NCBI GenBank assembly: GCA_934635515.1
Contig: CAKTZK010000080.1
Coordinates: forward strand, 1-6,453
Length of the DNA stretch: 6,453 nt
Source: an uncultured Oscillospiraceae bacterium
GTDB lineage: Bacteria; Bacillota_A; Clostridia; Oscillospirales; Oscillospiraceae
Direction: 5' to 3'
In this document: positions 1 through 5,959 of the stretch, piece after piece
Numbering within the stretch: the first letter of the stretch is position 1
How the letters are laid out: the number at the start of each line of letters is the position of its first letter
The notes under the pieces: generated by a model
Told to the model about the DNA's origin: nothing
What the model saw: the letters and a program-made list of their open reading frames with translations, nothing else
Database searches by the model: none
Translations under genes and position numbers: made by a program

Positions 1-32
1 TTCGGGAGTTCAAGTCTATCCACAAAGGGAAA

Positions 33-77
33 ACGGCGATTTTACATCTGTGTTTTGGTACAGAGAAAAATCGCCGT
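33..77. other. Long hairpin left of the tRNA terminator
   Basis: An 11-bp perfect inverted repeat (ACGGCGATTTT at 33-43 with its complement at 67-77) encloses a second 5-bp stem (47-51 with 60-64). Read on the minus strand, the stem is followed by TTTT and a T-rich stretch, so it could be a backup terminator for the tRNA unit. Read on the plus strand there is no T tract behind it. A structured element of a gene left of the window is equally possible. Confidence 0.5.
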
Positions 78-86
78 ATGGGCAGC

Positions 87-113
87 AAAAAACCCCGATA
101 AAATCGGGGTTTT
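87..113 (-). terminator. Intrinsic terminator of the serine tRNA unit
   Basis: An 11-bp perfect stem (89-99 with 103-113) has a three-base loop and a four-GC core. On the minus strand the T run at the end of the stem continues to six T residues. It lies about 30 bases beyond the CCA end of tRNA-Ser(GCT), as expected for the end of that transcript. The A/T symmetry of the stem means it may also stop plus-strand transcription entering from the left. Confidence 0.85.
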
Positions 114-116
114 CGC

Positions 117-139
117 GGAACATATCTTTTTTATGTTCC
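117..139. other. Small hairpin in the tRNA trailer
   Basis: An 8-bp perfect inverted repeat (GGAACATA at 117-124, TATGTTCC at 132-139) has a seven-base T-rich loop. On the plus strand it is followed by TTTTAT, which resembles a weak terminator for transcription arriving from the left. On the minus strand it falls in the trailer between the tRNA 3' end and the main terminator, where it could be a processing structure. Confidence 0.45.
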
Positions 140-144
140 TTTTA

Positions 145-238
145 TGGCGCAGAAGGAGGGATTTGAACCCTCGCGCGGGTTTTTAAGCCGCCTACTCCCT
201 TAGCAGGGGAGCCCCTTCGGCCACTTGGGTACTTCTGC
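145..238 (-). tRNA. tRNA-Ser(GCT)
   Basis: The minus strand folds as a class II tRNA. The acceptor stem is GCAGAAG paired with CTTCTGC, followed by discriminator G and an encoded CCA at 145-147. The anticodon loop CTGCTAA gives anticodon GCT (202-204), which reads AGC and AGU serine codons. The variable arm is long, as in serine tRNAs, and the T arm is GAGGG-TTCAAAT-CCCTC. It lies 17 bases downstream of the other serine tRNA and is probably processed from the same transcript. Confidence 0.97.
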
Positions 239-255
239 AAACAATATAAATGCTT

Positions 256-343
256 TGGCGGAGAGAGTGGGATTCGAACCCACGGATGCTTTCACATCGC
301 CGGTTTTCAAGACCGGTGCTTTCGACCACTCAGCCATCTCTCC
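256..343 (-). tRNA. tRNA-Ser(TGA)
   Basis: The minus strand folds as a class II serine tRNA. The acceptor stem is GGAGAGA paired with TCTCTCC, with discriminator G and encoded CCA at 256-258. The anticodon stem CCGGT/ACCGG holds loop CTTGAAA, giving anticodon TGA (307-309) for UCA and other UCN codons. The variable arm and the T arm (GTGGG-TTCGAAT-CCCAC) are intact. It is the first gene of the two-tRNA unit and has a strong promoter about 35 bases upstream. Confidence 0.97.
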
Positions 344-378
344 GTGTGTGAAAGTGCACTCAACCAAACGCAAGAATT

Positions 379-407
379 ATTTTATCATAGGGCGGCTGCT
401 TTGTCAA
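379..407 (-). promoter_or_regulatory. Sigma-A promoter of the serine tRNA pair
   Basis: On the minus strand the -35 box is TTGACA (402-407, full consensus), the spacer is 17 bases, and the -10 box is TAAAAT (379-384, five of six) with an extended TGA just upstream. Transcription would start near 372, about 30 bases before the mature 5' end of tRNA-Ser(TGA). Such near-consensus boxes are usual for stable-RNA genes. Confidence 0.85.
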
Positions 408-440
408 CTACAAACTCACCGTTTCCTCTGCTCTTTTCCG

Positions 441-475
441 AAAAAACTCCTGCCTCCACAGGGAAGGCAGGAGTT
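441..475 (-). terminator. Intrinsic terminator of the sugar dehydratase gene
   Basis: An 11-bp perfect stem (445-455 with 465-475) has a nine-base loop and is followed on the minus strand by six T residues (441-446). It starts 13 bases after the TAA stop of the dehydratase gene. It separates that gene from the tRNA promoter at 379-407. Confidence 0.93.
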
Positions 476-488
476 CCGAAAAATACTT

Positions 489-2411
489 TTATCCGTTGGC
501 CGCGGCGGCCTCCTTGACCTCTTCGGCCTGGTCGGCCTTGCAGTTCACTTCCTCCGGGTCGTGATAGGTGGGCACGGTCTTGCGGATGACCTCCAGCACG
601 GCAGACTGCTCCTCTGTGACGATGGCCTGACGCACCAGATCCAGCTTGCGCTCCACTTCCTCCCGGGGCAGGCCCTTGTCTCGCTCGATGAAGATCATGT
701 CGTTGCTGGTCTTGTCCAGCTCCTCGGTCTTCATCAGCAGCTCCTCATAGAGCTTCTCGCCCGGGCGCAGGCCGATCTCCACGATGTCGATGTCCTTATA
801 GGGGGTGAGACCGGACAGGCGGATCATGTTCTCCGCCAGGTCCAGGATCTTCACGGGCTTACCCATGTCCAGCACAAACAGCTCCCCATTGTGGGCCATA
901 GCGCAGGTGACCATCACCAGCTGTACCGCCTCGGGAATGGTCATAAAGTAGCGGATGATGCGCTTGTCCGTCAGCGTGACCGGGCCGCCGGCCTCGATCT
1001 GCCGCTTGAACAAGGGGATCACAGAGCCGTTGCTGCCCAGGACATTGCCGAAGCGCACCGCCGTGAACTCCGTCTTGCTGTTTTCCCGGCACTGGATGAC
1101 CATCTCACACAGGCGCTTGCTGGCACCCATAATATTGGTGGGATTCACGGCCTTGTCCGTGGAAATGAGCAGGAATTTCTCCACGCCGTACTTCTCCGAC
1201 ATCTCCGCCACATTGTATGTACCCAGCACATTGTTCTTCAGCGCTTCCACGCCGGAGTGCTCCATCAGCGGCACATGCTTGTGGGCGGCAGCGTGGAACA
1301 CGATCTGAGGCCGCAGATCCCGGAAAATATGCTCCAGGCGCTCCACATCCCGGACAGAGGCGATGATGACCTCCAGGTCCAGCTTGTCGCCGTACTTGCG
1401 GATCAGCTCCTGCTGCACATCGTAGGCGTTGTTCTCGTAAATATCCAGGATCGCCAGCTTTTTCGGGTGCAGAGCCGCAATCTGGCGGCACAGCTCCGAG
1501 CCGATGGAGCCGCCGCCGCCGGTGACCAGTACAGTCTTTCCGGCGTAGAAAGCCTTGGTCTCGGGATTTTCCACATGGATGGGATCCCGGAACAGCAGGT
1601 CCTCGATGCGGAAGTCCCGGAGGGTGCGCTTGGCGGTGGTCTTCTCCTCCGTACCGGAGGGATAGTCGTAGATCTTCACGGAGCAGCCCGTGCGGCGATA
1701 GCGCTCATACAGGCGCTGCTTGCGGTCCACCGTCAGGTCCGGCAGGGCGATGATGATCTCCTGGACCTTCATGCGCTTGAGGAGGTTTGCGGTGTTGTCG
1801 TCCTCCGGGTAGATGGGCACGCCGTTGACCGTCTGGCCGATCTTCTCCGGGTCGGTGTCGATGAAGCACACCGGCACATACCGGGAGCGGGGATTGCGGA
1901 AAAACTCGTCTGCCAGGGTAGCGCCCACATTACCCGCGCCCACGATGGCCGCCTCCACCTTGTAGATCTGGTTGATGGAGTTGCCCTCGATGGTCTTGTC
2001 TGCATTTTTGCTGCGGTAGGCATAGAGCAGCTGATAGCAGTACCGGGACAGCAGCGTCACCAGCAAGATCGCCATAGCCACGATCATGTGGACGCCGATG
2101 CCCAGATTCACGGCAAACCAGGCCCGGCCCAAAAGCATCAGCACCAGGTTGGACATAAAATCCGAGACCATAATGGTCAGGTATGTCTCCAGATTGGCAT
2201 AGCGCCATACATTGCGGTACACACCGCAGAGGATACGCCCGGCCATCAGCACGATCACCAGGGCCGCCAGGCGGGTGAAGTTCAAATCTCCGTTGAGAAC
2301 GATAGAGTGCAGCTTCAAAATGCCGATCAGCGCGGTCATATAGTACACGCAAATGATGATGGCAATGTCCACCAGCATCAGCTCGATCTTCCGTTTACTC
2401 AGTTTCATCAC
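489..2411 (-). CDS. Membrane-bound UDP-sugar 4,6-dehydratase, CapD/PglF/WbpM type
   Basis: This 640-residue protein belongs to the polysaccharide-biosynthesis nucleotide-sugar dehydratases, which convert UDP-GlcNAc to a 4-keto-6-deoxy sugar for surface glycans. Four membrane segments lie at about 9-32, 47-65, 80-98 and 104-123. A first Rossmann domain (GAGNVG, 158-163) is followed by the catalytic extended-SDR domain with cofactor motif TGGGGSIG (297-304). The block STDKAVNPTNIMGASKR (417-433) places Thr418, Asp419, Lys420, Met428 and Lys432 with PglF spacing, where Met replaces the usual SDR Tyr. Motifs RFGNVLGSNGS (453-463) and GLRPGEKLYEELL (547-559) also fit, and the length is typical. 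The start is ambiguous by one codon: GTG at 2411 lies 8 bases after AAAGGA, while the adjacent ATG at 2408 lies 11 bases after. It has its own promoter and terminator. No other glycan gene is in view, so the end product is unknown. An assignment as UDP-GlcNAc 4,6-dehydratase is inferred from family. Confidence 0.93.
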   Translation of the reverse strand: MMKLSKRKIELMLVDIAIIICVYYMTALIGILKLHSIVLNGDLNFTRLAALVIVLMAGRILCGVYRNVWRYANLETYLTIMVSDFMSNLVLMLLGRAWFAVNLGIGVHMIVAMAILLVTLLSRYCYQLLYAYRSKNADKTIEGNSINQIYKVEAAIVGAGNVGATLADEFFRNPRSRYVPVCFIDTDPEKIGQTVNGVPIYPEDDNTANLLKRMKVQEIIIALPDLTVDRKQRLYERYRRTGCSVKIYDYPSGTEEKTTAKRTLRDFRIEDLLFRDPIHVENPETKAFYAGKTVLVTGGGGSIGSELCRQIAALHPKKLAILDIYENNAYDVQQELIRKYGDKLDLEVIIASVRDVERLEHIFRDLRPQIVFHAAAHKHVPLMEHSGVEALKNNVLGTYNVAEMSEKYGVEKFLLISTDKAVNPTNIMGASKRLCEMVIQCRENSKTEFTAVRFGNVLGSNGSVIPLFKRQIEAGGPVTLTDKRIIRYFMTIPEAVQLVMVTCAMAHNGELFVLDMGKPVKILDLAENMIRLSGLTPYKDIDIVEIGLRPGEKLYEELLMKTEELDKTSNDMIFIERDKGLPREEVERKLDLVRQAIVTEEQSAVLEVIRKTVPTYHDPEEVNCKADQAEEVKEAAAANG

Positions 2412-2432
2412 AAGTCCATTCCTTTGTGTTGT

Positions 2433-2452
2433 CAGGAGAGCTTACCCCCCTG
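2433..2452 (-). promoter_or_regulatory. Leader hairpin upstream of the dehydratase gene
   Basis: In the minus-strand transcript, CAGGGGGG (2452-2445) can pair with CTCTCCTG (2440-2433) around a TAAG loop, giving eight pairs of which two are G-U. It ends seven bases before the AAAGGA ribosome binding site (2425-2420), so it could affect initiation or mRNA stability. No known riboswitch fold was recognised. Confidence 0.35.
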
Positions 2453-2481
2453 AAATTCAGTTAGTCAATGCAAGTCTGATT

Positions 2482-2510
2482 ATTATAGCACAAAAGATCG
2501 GGCTTGTCAC
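2482..2510 (-). promoter_or_regulatory. Sigma-A promoter of the sugar dehydratase gene
   Basis: On the minus strand the -35 box is GTGACA (2505-2510, five of six), the spacer is 17 bases, and the -10 box is TATAAT (2482-2487, full consensus) with an extended TGC. The expected start near 2475 leaves a leader of about 65 bases before the coding region. It lies between the spoIIR stop and the dehydratase gene, so the latter can be expressed independently of sporulation. Confidence 0.85.
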
Positions 2511-2544
2511 TATTTCTTTCCCAAAGATTCGCTTCGCGCGGAAA

Positions 2545-3177
2545 TTATTTGTGCAGCCACTGGCGAAGCTGCTCCCACAGCTCCACGCAGCGGAATTTTA
2601 TCTGGTACTCCTCCCCCGCTTCCTGCATAAGGTCCAAGTCCTCCTGCTCCATGCCGCAGGCGATGCCCGTCCCCTGCACGTCCGCAGCCGCTGTCATGCA
2701 CAGGGGCGGATACACCACGCACCACCAGTTCTGCCCCGCAGCCTCCCCGATAAGCACCCGCAGGGCCATGTACTCCCCCGCCGGCAGCCGGAATCCGTCA
2801 TAGGCCTTCAGGGGAAACTCCGCCGGCTCCAGCCGGGCCTCCACACTGTCTTCACAGCCGTTTTCCCGCAGAGTCTCCTCCGCCATGGTCCGGATAGTAG
2901 GTAGCGCCGCCCGGAGAGCGCAGTTTGCCTCCTCCCGGCTGGCCGAATCGCGCATGGTCTTCTCTGTGAAGGCCAATACCTTGTCGCGCACCTGAAGCTT
3001 CAGAGCCTGGTCCCGTTCACTGTCGGAATTGGCCACCACGTGGAGCCGGATCATTTTTTGCTGGAGCGCATCCTGCCTGCCCAGGGCCGCCGCCCCCGCC
3101 AGCAGGCACACGGCCAGCATGATAAGCAGCGCACATTCCACCGCGTTCCACTTGCTTTCGCTTTTCATTTTTTTCAT
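2545..3177 (-). CDS. spoIIR: Stage II sporulation protein R
   Basis: SpoIIR is made in the forespore under sigma-F and exported to the intermembrane space. There it triggers SpoIIGA to process pro-sigma-E in the mother cell. The 210-residue protein has a basic start, one hydrophobic segment at about 14-34 acting as signal or anchor, and the family signature RLHVVANSDSERDQALKLQV at 44-63. The second conserved block lies at 134-160 and includes GEYMALRVLIG and NWWCVVYPPLC. The length fits the family. The start is the first ATG; a second in-frame ATG lies three codons later. The ribosome site is poor: AGGA ends 13 bases before the start and lies in the 3' arm of the preceding hairpin. The gene follows ispE in the same direction but is insulated by that hairpin, and it has a sigma-F-like promoter. 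No clear terminator follows it. Confidence 0.95.
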   Translation of the reverse strand: MKKMKSESKWNAVECALLIMLAVCLLAGAAALGRQDALQQKMIRLHVVANSDSERDQALKLQVRDKVLAFTEKTMRDSASREEANCALRAALPTIRTMAEETLRENGCEDSVEARLEPAEFPLKAYDGFRLPAGEYMALRVLIGEAAGQNWWCVVYPPLCMTAAADVQGTGIACGMEQEDLDLMQEAGEEYQIKFRCVELWEQLRQWLHK

Positions 3178-3179
3178 AG

Positions 3180-3229
3180 AAAAAACACCGTCCTATGTAG
3201 ATTTTTCTACAGTATAGACGGTGTTTTTT
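3180..3229 (-). terminator. Intrinsic terminator after ispE
   Basis: A 13-bp perfect stem (3180-3192 with 3217-3229) is extended by an inner 5-bp stem (3197-3201 with 3206-3210) with a TTTT loop. The outer stem ends in six T residues on the minus strand. It begins four bases after the ispE stop and ends two bases before the spoIIR ATG, filling the whole gap. The spoIIR promoter candidate lies in its first half and the spoIIR AGGA in its second half. Confidence 0.85.
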
Positions 3230-3239
3230 GATTTTATAC
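3210..3239 (-). promoter_or_regulatory. Forespore (sigma-F/sigma-G-like) promoter candidate for spoIIR
   Basis: On the minus strand GTATA (3239-3235) fits the sigma-F -35 pattern GYATA. After 15 bases GTCTATACTG (3219-3210) fits the -10 pattern GGnnAnAnTR at all fixed positions except the second G. The -35 overlaps the last sense codon and stop codon of ispE. The start would fall near 3203, in the loop of the terminator hairpin, about 26 bases before the spoIIR ATG. The consensus comes from Bacillus subtilis; use here is inferred, supported by spoIIR being a sigma-F target there. Confidence 0.6.
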
Positions 3240-4085
3240 GCTTTCGGCAAACCAGGTCCGGGGATAGGTCTTTTTCAGCTCCTCCGCCGCGGCCTTAGCC
3301 GCGTCCTCCTGGGTAAACAGGCCGTAGACCGCCGAGCCGGAGCCACTCATGCAGGCGTTCCGGGCGCCCAGAGCCAGCAGCCGCTTCTTGATTGTGAAAA
3401 TTTCGCTGTCCTCCCCCAACACTCCTTCAAAGCAGTTGCCCAGGCGGTCACTGATCTCCAGCATGTCCTGGTACTCCAGGGCCTTGATCAGTCCCAGGCT
3501 GTCAATGGTACAAGTAGGTTTTTTCTCGTCCAGCCGGGCGTACATCTCCGGGGTGGAGAAGGAAACATCCGGCTTGCATATAACAAACCAGCACAGGGGC
3601 AGCTTCGGAAGCTTCAAAAGCTGCTCTCCCCGGCCCCGGACCATGGCCGTAACGCCGCGCACACAGAAGGGCACATCGCTGCCCAGGTCCGCGGCCATGC
3701 GCTCCAGCTCCTTTATCATCATCTCCGGGCGATAGAGCTTGCGCAAGCCCCGCAGGACCGCCGCCGCGTCGGCGCTGCCGCCGCCCAGTCCCGCCTGCAT
3801 GGGGATGCGCTTGGTAAGGCCGATGCGCAGTCCATCGCAGGCAATACCCGTCTTTTGGAAAAACAGCTTTGCCGCCCGGAGACAGAGATTCGTTTCATCG
3901 CACGGCAGGTCCGGGCAGTCGCAGCTCATGGTGATGCCGCCGCCTACGCCGCGCTCCAGCGTCACTTCATCATATAGTGCCGCGCAGGACATTACCGACT
4001 GCACCTCGTGGTACCCGTCGCTGCGCTTTTCGCCCACCTCCAGCGTCAGATTCAGCTTGGCAGGGGCCAGTTCCGTCACTTTCAT
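3234..4085 (-). CDS. ispE: 4-diphosphocytidyl-2-C-methyl-D-erythritol kinase
   Basis: IspE phosphorylates CDP-methylerythritol at the 2-hydroxyl with ATP, the fourth step of the MEP isoprenoid pathway in the cytosol. The 283-residue protein is a complete GHMP kinase. Lys10 lies in the N-terminal APAKLNLTL motif, the ATP loop PMQAGLGGGSADAA is at 95-108, the catalytic Asp137 is in GSDVPF, and the third GHMP motif MSGSGSAVYG is at 246-255. The ATG at 4085 overlaps the stop of the upstream membrane-protein gene (ATGA), and GAGGA lies six bases before it, so translation is probably coupled. A strong terminator follows directly. Finding ispE immediately before spoIIR is likely only local gene order, since the hairpin separates their transcripts. 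Confidence 0.97.
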   Translation of the reverse strand: MKVTELAPAKLNLTLEVGEKRSDGYHEVQSVMSCAALYDEVTLERGVGGGITMSCDCPDLPCDETNLCLRAAKLFFQKTGIACDGLRIGLTKRIPMQAGLGGGSADAAAVLRGLRKLYRPEMMIKELERMAADLGSDVPFCVRGVTAMVRGRGEQLLKLPKLPLCWFVICKPDVSFSTPEMYARLDEKKPTCTIDSLGLIKALEYQDMLEISDRLGNCFEGVLGEDSEIFTIKKRLLALGARNACMSGSGSAVYGLFTQEDAAKAAAEELKKTYPRTWFAESV

Positions 4086-4444
4086 TTTTCATCCTCTTTT
4101 CCTTTCGGCAGCGTGCCGCCGTATTTTTCACGAAGAGCCCGCTGCACCGCAGGCTCCACCAGTTTGGTAGATAAAAGCTGCAGCGCAATGGCCGCGGCTG
4201 TCATGATCTCCTGAGGCAGGAAGCCCACCAGCCGCACCGAGCGCATCACCATAAGAGTCAGCGCCGCCAGGGCCAGGCCCAGCTGCCACAGGCTGCGGCA
4301 AAAGACCTCCCGGGCAAAATGCAGCTGCTCCGCCGTCAGCGCTTCCTTCCGCCGATAGGGAAGCCGCCCGATGCACTTCCAGCCCAGGCCGCCCAGCACC
4401 ATACACACCGGCACCACAAAGCCCGGCCACCATATCCAAAACAT
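4082..4444 (-). CDS. Small membrane protein, SdpI-like, upstream of ispE
   Basis: This 120-residue protein has three hydrophobic stretches (about 4-23, 48-68 and 71-90), a Trp-rich N-terminus and a charged C-terminal tail ending KGKEDEK. After the first segment, GRLPYRRKEALTAEQLHFA (26-44) and the following segment resemble the loop and helix of SdpI-family membrane proteins, where a basic stretch precedes a Trp/Phe-Ala-containing helix. That likeness is recalled by eye and not certain. The start is supported by GGGAGG nine bases before the ATG. Its stop overlaps the ispE start by four bases, so the two genes form an operon. No catalytic motif is visible, and a role in immunity or signalling, as for SdpI, should not be assumed. 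Confidence 0.8.
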   Translation of the reverse strand: MFWIWWPGFVVPVCMVLGGLGWKCIGRLPYRRKEALTAEQLHFAREVFCRSLWQLGLALAALTLMVMRSVRLVGFLPQEIMTAAAIALQLLSTKLVEPAVQRALREKYGGTLPKGKEDEK

Positions 4445-4460
4445 GGCCGCTTCCCTCCCA

Positions 4461-4499
4461 TCAAGTAAAGCCGCCGGGAGATAGTTTCTCCCAGCGGCT
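4461..4499 (-). terminator. Hairpin ending the DUF1015 unit, weak T tract
   Basis: A 13-bp stem (4469-4481 with 4487-4499) has a five-base loop. One pair is G-U in the minus-strand RNA but a C-A mismatch on the other strand, which points to minus-strand use. It is followed by TTTACTT rather than a clean T run. It lies between the DUF1015 stop and the next start codon. It may also form the start of the next gene's leader, because a promoter candidate sits just upstream. Confidence 0.6.
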
Positions 4500-4501
4500 C
4501 T

Positions 4502-4531
4502 ATTTTAGCACAAGTTGCGCGCAAATGCCAC
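4502..4531 (-). promoter_or_regulatory. Promoter candidate for the membrane protein-ispE operon
   Basis: On the minus strand GTGGCA (4531-4526, four of six) and TAAAAT (4507-4502, five of six) are separated by 18 bases, with an extended TGC before the -10. The TTGTGCTAAAAT stretch closely matches TTGTGCTATAAT at the dehydratase promoter in this window. Transcription would begin near 4495, inside the first arm of the hairpin at 4469-4499. Confidence 0.55.
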
Positions 4532-4533
4532 GA

Positions 4534-5817
4534 TTATTTTACGATCTTGCGGGCCTCGATATAGTAGCGCTTGTCCTGGGCATGGCCCATGGAGAAGGTC
4601 TTGCGGGGCAGCACGCCGTCAGCCATGACGGTCTTGAAGAGCTGCTCCTTGCCCATGGCGGGCAGCTTGATGCCGAAGTTGCCGGGCTTGCTGCCCAGCT
4701 CGTCCACCACGTCGTCGCCGTGGATGTAGTCCACCTCGCCGCCGAACTCCTTGAGATACTGGTCCAGGAAGGTCTGCACGGAGGCGACGCACAGCTGCTT
4801 TTCAGGATGGGGGATGGTGATGAAGCCGGCCTTGCCCTCGTAGTTATAGGCAAACACATGGCCCTCGCCCTGGCCCTCATAGCAGTCGGGATAGAACTTC
4901 TTCAGCTGGGAGAGCAGATGCTCGGGCTTCACGCCGAACAGCACCCGGTGGATGGGCTCAAACTGCAGAGCGTCGTCGTGGTTGTTCACCACCTCCACCA
5001 GAGCGTAGCGGGCGGGCAGAGCCAGGTATTCCTCGGGGGTCTTGCCCTTCTTCTGCTCCTCGTAGCAGGCCTTGGCGGTAGCCAGGGAGTGGTTGCCGTC
5101 GCCCACGGCGAACAGCAGGGGTGCCGCGCCGGAGAGGTTGTACTTGGCCATCTGAGCCTCATCGGAGCACAGGCCGGTGAGGGCATCGGCCACGGCGTCG
5201 ATCTGGGCGTCGGAGAGCTTGTAGCCCTTGATGTGGCCGCCGTTTTGCATCAGGTCGAAGTCATAGACCACCTCCATGCTGTCAGCGGCAGCGGTGAGGG
5301 GCTCGATGACGGTCTTCTCGGGGTCGTCGATGAGCAGCATCACGTGGGGCAGCTCGATGGGGGCGTTGCGGCGCACCCGGGCGCGGGGAGGAATACGGTC
5401 CTGGACGGTGGCCTCGGTGGCGCGGATCAGGGCGCCGGAGCCGGGGGTAAAGTCGTAAGCGTCCAGGTCCACCATGCCCACCAGGCCGTGGCGGATCTTG
5501 CCGTCGGACTGCTCGCGCTCCACATAGATCAGGGAGTCGGACAGGGTCTTGAACACGCCGTCATCCATGTACTTTTTCATAGAGGCGTTGATGTCCTCGA
5601 TGAGCTCGTCCACATTGGGAGCCTTCAGGTTGGCCTCGGGCAGGATCAGGCGCAGGGTGGAGGGTGCGTCGCCCACCTGCTTTTCCACTGCTTCCCAGTA
5701 CTCCGGCTCGGAAGTGAACTGGTCGCAGGCCACCACAGCCCACTTGGTCATGTCGCAGTCCTTGGGCATGAGAATGTCAGCGGGATAGAAGCCCAGCTTT
5801 TCAAACTTCTTGTTCAT
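4534..5817 (-). CDS. DUF1015 family protein
   Basis: This 427-residue protein matches the DUF1015 family (COG4198 type) in length and motifs; its biochemical function is not settled. Visible landmarks are WAVVACDQFTSEPEYW (26-41), SLIYVERE (95-102), RATEATVQDRIPPR (132-145), the conserved FAVGDGNHSLATAKA (236-250), FEPIHRVLFG (286-295), and the C-terminal VLPRKTFSMGHAQDKRYYIEA (402-422, first and last part conserved). It appears soluble, with no signal peptide or membrane segment. The start is ATG at 5817 because a full AGGAGG lies six bases upstream. An upstream in-frame TTG at 5835 would put that site inside the gene. I recall relatives near serine biosynthesis genes in clostridia, but no such neighbour is visible here. 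A seven-codon leader frame and a strong sigma-A promoter precede it. Confidence 0.92.
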   Translation of the reverse strand: MNKKFEKLGFYPADILMPKDCDMTKWAVVACDQFTSEPEYWEAVEKQVGDAPSTLRLILPEANLKAPNVDELIEDINASMKKYMDDGVFKTLSDSLIYVEREQSDGKIRHGLVGMVDLDAYDFTPGSGALIRATEATVQDRIPPRARVRRNAPIELPHVMLLIDDPEKTVIEPLTAAADSMEVVYDFDLMQNGGHIKGYKLSDAQIDAVADALTGLCSDEAQMAKYNLSGAAPLLFAVGDGNHSLATAKACYEEQKKGKTPEEYLALPARYALVEVVNNHDDALQFEPIHRVLFGVKPEHLLSQLKKFYPDCYEGQGEGHVFAYNYEGKAGFITIPHPEKQLCVASVQTFLDQYLKEFGGEVDYIHGDDVVDELGSKPGNFGIKLPAMGKEQLFKTVMADGVLPRKTFSMGHAQDKRYYIEARKIVK

Positions 5818-5831
5818 GTTGTTCCTCCTAT

Positions 5832-5855
5832 TCAAAAATACATTGCATCAAGCAT
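5832..5855 (-). CDS. Possible leader peptide MLDAMYF before the DUF1015 gene
   Basis: On the minus strand TAGGAG (5868-5863) is followed after seven bases by ATG (5855-5853), six further codons and TGA (5834-5832). The stop falls just before the AGGAGG of the main gene, 14 bases before its ATG. Promoter, ribosome site, start and stop are all well placed, but so short a frame can arise by chance. The peptide has no run of one amino acid, so classical amino-acid attenuation is not suggested. Confidence 0.3.
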   Translation of the reverse strand: MLDAMYF

Positions 5856-5874
5856 TTTTTTGCTCCTACACATC

Positions 5875-5903
5875 ATTATACATAAGTCCGCCGCCCTTTT
5901 CAA
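5875..5903 (-). promoter_or_regulatory. Sigma-A promoter of the DUF1015 gene
   Basis: On the minus strand the -35 box is TTGAAA (5903-5898, five of six), the spacer is 17 bases, and the -10 box is TATAAT (5880-5875, full consensus). Transcription would start near 5868, giving a leader of about 50 bases that contains a second ribosome-binding-like site. No hairpin of note lies in the leader. Confidence 0.85.
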
Positions 5904-5959
5904 TCACTTTCCGCCAAAAGTCAAAAATAATTTCAGCTTTCCTCACTTTTTTTGCGCCG

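Noticed and set aside
1..30. A T-arm-like stretch (GAGTTCAAGTCT) suggesting the 3' end of a plus-strand tRNA
   Set aside because: The T stem would have a G-A mismatch and a G-U pair, and no CCA or matching acceptor end follows, whereas both clear tRNAs here encode CCA.
225..2453. A very long open frame on the plus strand opposite the dehydratase gene
   Set aside because: It starts inside a tRNA, runs antisense to a fully recognisable gene and encodes no family I recognise. It is a by-product of GC-rich codon use on the other strand.
2450..2460. Palindrome CTGAAATTCAG as a repressor operator
   Set aside because: It is short and single-copy in this window, and it overlaps the leader hairpin, so there is no support beyond chance symmetry.
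5818..5835. TTG at 5835 as the start of the DUF1015 gene
   Set aside because: The codons it would add contain the AGGAGG ribosome site that serves ATG at 5817 with ideal six-base spacing.
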